Part shown: piece by piece, positions 32,726 through 39,999 of the stretch | How positions within the stretch are numbered: the first letter of the stretch is position 1 | Layout: every line of letters starts with the position of its first letter | Origin: Arthrobacter sp. Hiyo4 | GTDB lineage: Bacteria; Actinomycetota; Actinomycetes; Actinomycetales; Micrococcaceae | Direction: 5' to 3' | Assembly: GCA_002370555.1 (NCBI GenBank) | Contig: AP014718.1 | Span: 1,736,001-1,800,000, forward strand | DNA length: 64,000 nt | Made by a program: the position numbers and the translations under genes | Notes under the pieces: generated by a model | Told to the model about the DNA's origin: nothing | Seen by the model: only the letters and a program-made list of their open reading frames with translations | Database searches by the model: none

Positions 32726-32752
32726 GAGGGGTGGTCTCTATGACCACCCCTC
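32726..32752. promoter_or_regulatory. 11-bp perfect hairpin upstream of the DUF1275 gene
   Basis: GAGGGGTGGTC and GACCACCCCTC flank a 5-nt loop, 23 to 49 nt before the DUF1275 start codon and just ahead of its ribosome site. It has no T-run on the minus strand, so an operator or 5'-UTR structure is more likely than a terminator. Confidence 0.6.
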
Positions 32753-32835
32753 GGACATGCTTGTTGGTGGTTTTAGATGGACTGGCAGCCAACTAAGGCG
32801 ATGCCGTCGCTCCGGGCATCTGCGCCGGTGGCTAG

Positions 32836-34675
32836 GAGTGCGCTGAACAAGGGGCAATCCTGGCCCTCGGATTTCGTTGCCAGTCCTTTTCTGGGGCGTA
32901 GGTGGCTCGCTGGGGTTTTCTTTTCTGGCTGCCGGAATTTCTGGTTGGCGGATTTTGGGGAATTGGAGGCCGTCTTGTGGCTACTGTCGGCATGGTTGTG
33001 GTCCCGGTCGGGAGGGCCCCTCCCTGGGTTCTATCCCAGGGACCAGGCCATGTTTTGGTGGCTGAGACCCAGTTTCAGGAGTCGCCGAAGGTTCAGTGCG
33101 GCGACGCGTAGCTGCTGCCAGGCGTTGTTTTTCTCCACGCCCCGGTATCTCAGGCGCCGGTTCCCGCCGGCGACCAGCCAGCCAATGGATCGTTCTACCA
33201 GGGGCCGGTAGGCCCGGTAGTCGTGCTGGAACTTGGGTTCACGGCTGCGGCCCGGTGGGCGCGTTGGCGGGCGTGGTGAACGGTGATGATGACCTTGCGC
33301 CCATTCTTGGCTGTGGTGCACTGGTCCCGCAGCGGGCATGCCTTGCAGGCGGTGCCGAAGTTCACGTTGCCCTTGGCGCTGATCCTGCGCACCTCACCGG
33401 CAGGGCAGGTGAGCGTGTTCTTGTCTTCGTCGTGGGTGAAGTCATCCAGGTCATAGCCGCCAGGCACTGCCGGGCGCAGCGGTTTTGGCTTGACCAGTGG
33501 CTGGTGCCCGGCCGCCTCGAGGTGTTCGAGCATGTTCCCGGAGCCGTAGGCCGAGTCCCCGAGCACCTGGTAGTGCGTGTCATCCTCTTTCATGCTCGGG
33601 TCACTGCCCAGCAGTTCGATCCCGGCCTCGGAATCACTGGAGCCGGCCCCGGAGGCCCGGCTCATGGAGGCGTTGGTGTATAGCCCGGTCTCCGGTTCGG
33701 CGATGATGTGGCCCTTGTACCCGTCGATCATCACCGAGCGGGACTTGTGCGCATGCCTGGCCTCGGGGTCCACGGTGGAGACCATCCGGTCCGGTCCGAC
33801 CTTCCGCGCGATCCGCCAGCGCCCATCGGCGCCATCGGACCCCTCGGCCGGTTCCACATCCTGACCGGCGACCAGTGCCAGCAAAACATACGCCTGGTAC
33901 TCCGGGGAATCCTCGTCCAGGGCCTCGGGGTCCAACGCCCGAGCAAGGCCTGCGCGTCGGTGACCAGCCCCGAGATCAGGGCGTCCTTCGCTTCCCGGTC
34001 ATCCCAGGCAATGTCCGGCTTGCCCACGCGCGCGTAATCGTAGGAGGTCGCGTGGACCGCCATCAGCGAGGCCCGCCGGGCATGGTCTTGCCGAAGCGGC
34101 GGATCGCGGCAATCAGCTGGGTAATGGTGTCCTGCCGGGCCACCGCGTCCTGCAGGACGGTGGAGTCCACCGCCCGCCGGTGCCGGCCGGTCAGGACCCC
34201 GGTCTGCATGATCACCTGGGCCACGGCATCGTTGATGCGATGCGGACTGCTGCTTGCCCGCAGGCGATTGCGCCAATGAGTCAGCCCGAGGGATGGAACG
34301 CGGCTTCGTTCAGCCCATACCCGCAGGCGGCCTTCCACCGCAGATCAAAGGTCAACGCCTCCGCGGTCGCCCGGTCCGATAAACCTTCCAAGGCCTGCAA
34401 AACCAGGACAGCGCCAATCACCGGGGCCGGAATCGAAGGCCGGCCCCGCTTGGAAGGAAACAAATCCTCCATCATCGAATCCGGGAAAAGCACGCTCCGG
34501 TGCTCGGCCAAAAAGGCGTACGCACTGCCCGGGGCCAGTAACTCCCCGGCCAGTGACTCCACATCCAAAAACCCGCGCTGGGCCACCTCAACACCTTGCA
34601 TGAATCAATTCTTAACGATCCAGACAAGAAACCCGAACGGCGCGCCTTAAACCCGCGAAATTGTTCAGCGCATTC
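32836..34675 (-). mobile_element. IS1182-type insertion sequence with terminal inverted repeats and CTAG duplication
   Basis: The ends are GAGTGCGCTGAACAA (32836-32850) and TTGTTCAGCGCATTC (34661-34675). These are 15-bp inverted repeats with one mismatch. Directly outside both is CTAG (32832-32835 and 34676-34679), a palindromic target that was duplicated. The element is 1,840 bp and holds one transposase gene on the minus strand, plus about 180 bp of non-coding sequence after its stop. The surrounding sequence is a gene remnant on the minus strand. Confidence 0.85.
33031..34601 (-). CDS. IS1182-family DDE transposase
   Basis: Starts at the ATG at 34601 (MQGVEVAQRGFLDVES) and ends at 33031, about 523 residues once one-base breaks (around 34290, 34070, 33950 and 33245) are closed. 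The probable catalytic acids are in RAVDSTVLQDAV, LGDSAYGSG and YRPLVERSIGW. A cysteine cluster (CKACPLRDQC) precedes the last segment, as in this family. The N-terminal domain has FPSKRGRPSIPAPVIGAVLVL. If the breaks are sequencing errors the transposase is intact and the element may be active. Confidence 0.85.
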
Positions 34676-34679
34676 CTAG

Positions 34680-34880
34680 GGCGCCATCGTAGCGTCGACG
34701 TGCAATCTGGGAATGGCCGACAAGGTCGTCCCGGCCTTGCCGTTCAGGATCGTGAACGTTGTCTCGCCAAACTGGGCAAGGGTGTCATCGTCGATCAGGC
34801 CCTCGGCGAGGATGTGGTCATTGGCCGTGCTGTGCGTCCATGCCGCCACCCACGAAGCGCGGACAGCGGGAGTTATGCTT
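34680..34880 (-). pseudogene. unassigned gene remnant interrupted by the insertion sequence
   Basis: On the minus strand a frame reads TPAVRASWVAAWTHSTANDH, then DDDTLAQFGETTFTILNGKA, then SAIPRLHVDATMAP, and runs into the CTAG target of the insertion sequence. On the far side of the element (below 32832) the continuation reads LATGADARSDGIALVGCQSI and stops, if one base is added at the joint. GADxRSDG resembles the C-terminal motif of gamma-glutamyltransferases, but that is a weak lead. The upstream part of the gene is absent, because the flavin reductase gene ends at 34931. Confidence 0.35.
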
Positions 34881-34930
34881 CCGCCGTCGTGAGCCGCTCG
34901 GCTTCCTGCCTTGCATTGTTGGCGCGGCGC

Positions 34931-35502
34931 TCAGGCTTCAAGCTTGGAATGCTCGCCCAGACGGTGCCATGAACGGTTGTAGTAGACCAGAGCGTCGCCG
35001 GGTTCGCCCGCTTGGACGTCACGCATCACGCGGGACTCCAGGGCGTGAACGGCGATGATGGTGGAGGTCCCCACCTCCATGCGATCGATGACGGCGCAGC
35101 GCACCCAGGCGCGGACATCCTCATACACCGCTTCGCCGGTTGCAAGGGGCGACCAGCGGTGCGTCTGGCCAAAGCGGTCGGCGCCGGGGTCGCTCCAAAC
35201 TTCGCCAAGTCGACGTCGTGCGCGTCCAGCAGGTGCACGACGACGGTTTCGGCGCGGGAAAGCACTTCGGACGCAGAGGACAGTGCTGAGACCGAGAAGA
35301 TCATCAACGGAGGTTCCGCACTCACTGACACGACCGAAGATACCGTCAGTGCCACCGGTCCTTCGCCGGCATCGGCCGTGATGACGGCGACACCTCCCGG
35401 ATGGCCACGGAACAGTGACTTGAATTCGTTGGCCGAGAGGGAGGTCGGGAAGCTTTGCTTGGGAGCGTCGAGCCATGTGTCCGTGGGGTAAGCATGGAAC
35501 AT
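34931..35502 (-). CDS. flavin reductase-family protein (FMN-binding split barrel)
   Basis: The ATG at 35502 lies 2 nt after the mesD stop and gives MFHAYPTDTWLDAPKQSF. The core FKSLFRGHPGGVAVITAD, PVALTVSSVVSVSAEPPLMIFSV and VHLLDAHDVDLAKFG segments are typical of short-chain flavin reductases such as those that feed two-component monooxygenases. The frame breaks near 35186 (GGGG); one extra base gives GATPGADRFGQTHRW and an ending with DALVYYNRSWHRLGEH. The corrected length is 190 residues. It is the third gene of the mesX-mesD operon, which suggests it supplies reduced flavin to MesX or a related oxygen-using step. Confidence 0.83.
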
Positions 35503-35504
35503 CG

Positions 35505-36551
35505 TTATGACACCTTGGGGGCGGAGCGGGCGAGTTCCTCGCGAATGATGTTCGTCCCTGCGCTGAGGGCACTCAGCTTGGCCAGTGCGACGTCCCGGGG
35601 GAACGGTGCCATGCCACAGTTGGAGCTGGGGATGAGCTTGTCCGCATCGACGAACTGCAGGGCCATGCGGAGGGTGTTGGCGACCTCCTCGGGGGTCTCG
35701 ATGGTCTCGCTTGCGACGTCGATTGCCCCGAGCATGACTTTCTTGCCGCGGAGGAGCTCGATGAGGTCCATGGGCACGTGGGAGTTCTGGGATTCCAGCG
35801 AGATGATGTCGATGCTGGAGCTTTGCAGCAGCGGGAACGTTTCCTCGTACTGCCGCCACTGTGAGCCGAGCGTCGCCTTCCAGTCATTGTTCGCCTTGAT
35901 CCCATAGCCGTAGCAGATATGCACGGCGGTCTCAGCGCGCAGTCCTTCTGCGGCTCTCTCAAGCGCAGCCACTCCCCAATCCTTGACCTCATCGAGGAAG
36001 ACATTGAACGCGGGCTCGTCGAACTGGATGATGTCAACGCCGGCCGCCTCGAGTTCTTTCGCCTCCTGGTTCAGGATCGTGGCGAACTCCCAGGCCAGCT
36101 TCTCGCGGCTCTTGTAGTGGTCATCGTAGAGCGTATCCACCATCGTCATTGGACCGGGAAGAGTCCATTTGATCGGCCGGTCAGTGGTTGCGCGGAGGAA
36201 CTTTGCGTCGTCGACGAATACCGGCCGCTCGCGGCGCACCGGTCCGACGACGGTCGGTACGCTCGCGTCGTAGCGGTCGCGGATGCGCACGGTCTTGCGT
36301 TGTTCAAAGTCGACCCCGCTGAGATTCTCGATGAAGGTCGTGACGAAGTGCTGGCGGGTTTGCTCGCCGTCGCTGACGATGTCGATGCCGCGCAGGCTCT
36401 GCTCGTGGATGGCGATGCGCAGCGCATCCTGTTTGCCCTCGAGCAGCGCGTCTCCCTCCAGCTTCCACGGGGACCAAAGAGTCTCCGGCTGTGCGAGCCA
36501 CGATGGTTTCGGCAGGCTACCGACGACGGTGGTGGGCAAAAGTGTGTTCAT
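35505..36551 (-). CDS. mesD: core methionine synthase MesD (MetE C-terminal-domain-only enzyme)
   Basis: Methylates homocysteine to methionine without cobalamin. It has 348 residues from the ATG at 36551, preceded by GGAGAATCG. It aligns only with the catalytic C-terminal half of MetE; the folate-tail-binding N-terminal domain is absent. The likely zinc ligands are His211 and Cys213 (VHICYGYG), Glu253 (ISLES) and Cys312 (SNCGMAP), and Asp178 in FDEP should bind homocysteine. Proteins of this type that occur next to DUF1852 are the MesD family, known to need MesX and oxygen. Neighbours are mesX upstream and a flavin reductase downstream, all on the island. Confidence 0.88.
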   Translation of the reverse strand: MNTLLPTTVVGSLPKPSWLAQPETLWSPWKLEGDALLEGKQDALRIAIHEQSLRGIDIVSDGEQTRQHFVTTFIENLSGVDFEQRKTVRIRDRYDASVPTVVGPVRRERPVFVDDAKFLRATTDRPIKWTLPGPMTMVDTLYDDHYKSREKLAWEFATILNQEAKELEAAGVDIIQFDEPAFNVFLDEVKDWGVAALERAAEGLRAETAVHICYGYGIKANNDWKATLGSQWRQYEETFPLLQSSSIDIISLESQNSHVPMDLIELLRGKKVMLGAIDVASETIETPEEVANTLRMALQFVDADKLIPSSNCGMAPFPRDVALAKLSALSAGTNIIREELARSAPKVS

Positions 36552-36571
36552 GATTAACGATTCTCCGTGGG

Positions 36572-37563
36572 TCAGTTGACGAGGGCGGGTAGTTGGCGGT
36601 CCACTGGTCCAACAGATCCTTGTGGGGCGTGATGAAGTGCTCCTCCGTGTACTTCGCCTGCGTGATCGCGAGCTGACCGCGCTCGACGCGGTCGTAAGCG
36701 ATCTGGGTCCGCGAGTAGTCCTGCTCGCCCAGGCTCGGCTGGTAGACGGCGGCGGCGGCGGAGTTCGCGTTGTAAACTTCGGGGCGGTAGATCTTCTGGA
36801 ACGTCTCCATGGTGCTGATGGTGCCGATGAGCTGCAGGTTGGAGTAGTCATTGAGCAGGTCGCCGCGGAAATAGAAGGCGAGCGGCGCAACGCTGCCGCG
36901 TGGCATGAAATAGCGAACCTGCAGTCCCATCTTTGCGAAGTACGCGTCCGTCAGCGAGAACTCGTCCTGCTGGTACTCGACGCCCAGGACCGGGTGACGG
37001 TTCCCGGTTCGCCGGTACGTCTTGCTTGTGGAGACGCTGATGCAGACCACTGGCGGCTGCGGGAAGCGTTCCCGGCATACCGGGGAATCGAGGAAGTGCT
37101 GGAACAGCTTGCCGTGAAGATCGCCGAAGTCGTCGGGCACCGTGGGCTTGCCTGAGTCCCCGGCTGCCGCTGGCAGTACGACGCTGAAGTCGAAGTCTCG
37201 GACGTAGGAGGAGAAGTTGTTGCCGACGATCCCTTGGTGGCGGACCCCGTTCAGCAGGTCGACGATCTGGATATCGAGAATCTCGAACAGCGGGAACTGC
37301 TGATCCGTGCCGTCCGCGGTGAACTGTATCTGCACGGAAACGATCTCAAGCTCGAGCGCGTAGCGGTCCTGGTCCGGGTTGTCCCAGTCTGCGAGATCGT
37401 TGAAACGGCGCCGAATCATGGTCAAGGCGTTGCGGAGGTTCTCCTGGCGGTGCTCGCCCCGTGCCAGGTTGGCGAAATTCGTCGTGATCCGGGAGCCTTC
37501 CGACGGGGAGTAGTCCTCGTCGAAGCGGGTCGTGGTAATGCTGAAGGTGAAGTCGTCTGCCAT
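36572..37563 (-). CDS. mesX: MesX (DUF1852), partner of core methionine synthase
   Basis: DUF1852 protein starting at the ATG at 37563 (MADDFTFSITTTRFDEDYSP), with the family segments ITTNFANLARGE, RRRFNDLADWDNPDQDRYALELE, NGVRHQGIVGNNFSSYVRDFDF, VLGVEYQQDEFSLTDAYFAKMGLQVRYF and YRPEVYNANSAAAAVYQPSL. As read, the frame ends at 36517 inside mesD. Adding one base near 36585 gives TANYPALVN and a stop at 36572, which leaves 20 nt and a GGAG site before mesD, so I favour that. The family is genetically required with MesD for methionine synthesis in aerobes; its chemistry is not settled. It is the first gene of the operon. Confidence 0.85.
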
Positions 37564-37683
37564 GTGCTGCCAATCCGTTGATGGGCCGGAAACGGCCTTT
37601 CCGAAGGGGATGTATCCATCCTGCAACCTTCCGAGGGGTATCAAGTAACTAGTGGTTATTATGCATTCATATAGAATTTTCCT
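37564..37683. promoter_or_regulatory. divergent lysR-mesX promoter region with ATTC-N5-GAAT palindrome
   Basis: This 120-bp spacer turns sharply A/T-rich between 37640 and 37683, which suits two back-to-back promoters. ATTCATATAGAAT (37665-37677) is an inverted repeat with 4-bp arms, 7 nt before the lysR start codon, and has the T-N11-A form expected of LysR-type operators. A second symmetric word, ATGCAT, lies at 37661-37666. Autoregulation of lysR together with control of mesX is likely. Confidence 0.6.
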
Positions 37684-38624
37684 ATGCCTCAGATTTCGAG
37701 CGGATTGACCCTGCAGCAGCTGCGCTATTTCATAGAAGTTGCAGCTGAGGGGTCGATCTCCGCGGCTGCCGATCTTCTCTACGTAGCGCAGCCGACGATG
37801 TCCGCCGCGATGAAGGACCTTGAGGCCCGGGTGGGCCGTGCGCTCCTGGTTCGCTCCGCCCGCGGGGTCACCCTCACCGCCGACGGGGTAGAGTTCCTCG
37901 GCTATGCGAGGCAGGTCGTCGAGCAGTTCGCTCTCCTCGAGCAGCGTTACCTTGGTAGGCCACCGCGGCGACGTCTGCTTGGGGTGTCAACGCAGCACTA
38001 CTCGTTCGCGGTGGACGCCTTCGTCCGGATGGTCAAGGCCACTGAGGTGGCCGAATACGAGTTCTCGCTGCGTGAGTCCCGTACCTGGGACATCATCGAG
38101 GATGTCCGGACGCTCCGCAGCGAGATAGGCATCCTCTACCGGAACGATTTCAACCGGAAGATCATCGACAAGCTGCTCCGCGAATCCGGACTTGCGTTCT
38201 CTCCGCTGTTCCTCGCCGATCCGCACATCTTCATTTCACGGAACAACCCGCTCGCCTCAAAAGAGCGAGCGACTCTAGAAGATCTTGCCGGCTTGCCGCG
38301 GCTGACCTTCGATCAAGGTGCGAACAACTCCTTTTACTTCGCCGAGGAGATTCTCTCCACCTTGTCCAGTAAGCAGGAGATCCGGGTCTCTGACCGTGCG
38401 ACGATCTTCAACCTCATGATCGGGCTCCACGGCTACACGATTTCGACGGGACTCATCAGTGGGCAGCTCGACCCGGAGATCGTCGCCATCCCGCTCGACG
38501 TTGACGAACGCATCGAAATCGGCTGGATTGGCCACGCCGCGATTCCGCTCACCGACCAAGCGCAGCGCTACCTCGGGAACTGCGGGCCGTCGTCGCTGAA
38601 TTCGGCGTAGCGCTACTCGGCTGA
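37684..38624 (+). CDS. LysR-family transcriptional regulator of the mesX-mesD operon
   Basis: The N-terminal helix-turn-helix covers residues 8-65 (LQQLRYFIEVAAEGSISAAA, then VAQPTMSAAMKDLEARVG). The effector-binding domain follows, with IGILYRNDFNRKIIDKLL and LAGLPRLTFDQGANNSFYF. As read the frame stops early at 38610; one extra G in the run at 38575 gives YLGELRAVVAEFGVALLG and a TGA at 38622-38624, about 313 residues. It is divergent from mesX with 120 bp between, the classic LysR layout. MetR is the LysR-type regulator of metE in enterobacteria; whether this one also senses homocysteine is unknown. Confidence 0.87.
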
Positions 38625-38866
38625 CTGCAGTTGAGCGGGCGATTCTTTACCCCTTGGGTGATTGGACGTGTTTGTTGCAGCCGAGCGGGTTGCTGGTCTC
38701 GTACATACCCGTCGCAGGAGCCAAACTGACAGGCGAGGCCCTGTTTAAGCTGCCAGAGGCGGACGAAGAATAGGTGCAAATCAAGGTTCTTCACGGTGTG
38801 TGACTGTTCGTGCCGAGCCCCGGCGATGTTTTTCGCAGTGGAATGCCTACAACACATTGCAACCAC
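38625..38866. other. right end of the island, no gene recognised
   Basis: About 240 bases between lysR and the right att-like core. One plus-strand frame is open (containing YIPVAGAKLTGEALFKLPEA and ending near 38773), but I recognise no family and there is no clear start or ribosome site. It may be the tail of a lost gene. The last bases (ACACATTGCAACCACCACC) resemble the left junction. Confidence 0.4.
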
Positions 38867-38875
38867 CACCAACGT
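38867..38875 (+). repeat. right att-like core of the island
   Basis: CACCAACGT, encoding part of the TNV segment, pairs with CACCAATGT at 31274-31282. The native reading frame is intact from here rightward. Confidence 0.55.
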
Positions 38876-39302
38876 GGGTGCCGTCTTCCGGTCGGCCGCG
38901 GCCCTGGACATCGATGCCGTCCTGATTTCGCCGCGCTGCGGCGATCCGCTCTACCGCCGCAGTGTCCGGGTCAGCATGGGAACGGTCTTCCAGGTGCCCT
39001 GGGCGCGGCTGGAGTCCTGGCCGCAGGACCTGTCGCTGCTTAAGGACGCCGGTTTCACAGTCGCCGCGCTGGAACTCACCGTGGACGCCGTGGACGTGGA
39101 CTCGCTTGCCGCGCGCAATCCTGACCGGCTGGCCCTGGTGCTCGGCACCGAAGGTGCCGGCATAAGCGCCGAGACGCTCGCCGCCGTCGACCTCGCCGTG
39201 AAGATACCCATGCGCACCGGTGTGGACTCCCTCAACGTGGCGGCGGCCTCCGCCGTGGCGTTCTGGGAACTCCGGCCCCGCGGTTCGCAGGGTCCGCGCT
39301 GA
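38867..39302 (+). pseudogene. displaced native 3' half of the SpoU/TrmH methyltransferase gene
   Basis: Reads NVGAVFRSAAALDIDAVLIS, DPLYRRSVRVSMGTVFQVPW, LVLGTEGAGISAE, VKIPMRTGVDSLNVAAASAV and ends FWELRPRGSQGPR at 39302. These are complete SPOUT-domain motifs without the N-terminal substrate-binding half. It continues exactly where the native 5' half at 30886-31282 stops. With no start codon or ribosome site of its own it is probably silent, although an upstream in-frame start at 38796 would append non-native residues. Confidence 0.85.
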
Positions 39303-39424
39303 TCAGCTATTATTAACAGCTGGCTGTCCTGCGCTTTCTGCTATGCGGCAGTGAAGCAGGCACCAGCCATCCCATTCATACCTGGCAGCTGGCAAAATCC
39401 AGTTGTGCGAACAAAGGCCCCATT

Positions 39425-39682
39425 ATGAAGTCTGATATCCACCCGAAGTACGAAGCTGTTGTTTTCAACGACCTGGCTTCCGGCGTCAAGTTCCTGACCA
39501 AGTCCACCGTGTCTTCCAAGAAGACCATCGAGTGGGAAGACGGAAACACCTACCCGGTCATTGACGTCGAAATCTCCTCCGAGTCCCACCCGTTCTACAC
39601 GGGCAAGCAGCGCATCATGGACTCTGCAGGCCGCGTCGAGCGCTTCAACGCTCGCTTCAAGGGCTTCGGCGGCGCGAAGTAA
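39425..39682 (+). CDS. rpmE2: 50S ribosomal protein L31 type B
   Basis: Small ribosomal protein of 85 residues, [20 protein letters not shown] to [13 protein letters not shown]. It lacks the C-x2-C zinc ligands of type A L31, so it is the zinc-free paralogue usually induced by zinc starvation through Zur. I see no clear Zur box in the 120-nt upstream gap. A terminator follows 30 nt downstream. The gene lies just outside the right end of the island. Confidence 0.95.
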   Translation: MKSDIHPKYEAVVFNDLASGVKFLTKSTVSSKKTIEWEDGNTYPVIDVEISSESHPFYTGKQRIMDSAGRVERFNARFKGFGGAK

Positions 39683-39711
39683 TTCACTTCACCCCCAAGG
39701 TTCTTTGGAAA

Positions 39712-39738
39712 GCCGCACCGGCAACGGTGCGGGCTTTT
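39712..39738 (+). terminator. Rho-independent terminator of rpmE2
   Basis: The stem GCCGCACCG / CGGTGCGGG with a GCAA loop is followed by TTTTT. Confidence 0.9.
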
Positions 39739-39792
39739 TGCGTCCGGGTTTTGTCGTTTCGGGGAGCCCCTATCGTGGGGCAGGATGATGTC

Positions 39793-39968
39793 ATGACTGC
39801 CTCGCCGTTTGCCGCTGAAGGTCGCCCCGCAGCCACCACGGTGAGTACAAAGTCCCCGGCGGCAAACTTGTGGTGGTGGATTTCGACGTTGTGGACGGTG
39901 TCCTCGCCGACGACTCCCTCAGCGGCGACTTTTCCTCGAACCCGACGAGGTGCTGCCTGGGCCCTTAT
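39793..39968 (+). pseudogene. truncated lipoate-protein ligase-like fragment
   Basis: ATG at 39793 opens MTASPFAAEGRPAATT. With one base added near 39841 and one near 39931 the frame reads GEYKVPGGKLVVVDFDVVDG and SGDFFLEPDEVLP, which matches the small accessory/C-terminal domain of lipoate-protein ligases. It then stops after only about 55 residues (LPGPL). A tandem word, GTTCTAAAGGGC twice (39974-40000), follows. The rest of the gene is missing, so I read this as a decayed fragment next to pepN. Confidence 0.5.
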
Positions 39969-39999
39969 GAGCGTTCTAAAGGGCTGTTCTAAAGGGCGG

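Larger units (their letters stand above)
31274..38875. mobile_element. 7.6-kb integrated island inside a SpoU methyltransferase gene
   Basis: The left junction carries CACCAATGT (31274-31282) and the right CACCAACGT (38867-38875). Recombination between them would remove 7,593 bp and rejoin DHTNV-GAVFRSAA in frame, restoring a methyltransferase of about 278 residues. Contents from left to right: replacement SPOUT 3' half, DUF1275 gene, IS1182-type element, gene remnant, flavin reductase-mesD-mesX operon, lysR. No integrase or recombinase other than the IS transposase is visible, so the element is either a remnant or was moved in trans. The stretch 31778-31986 shows no convincing gene. Confidence 0.7.
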
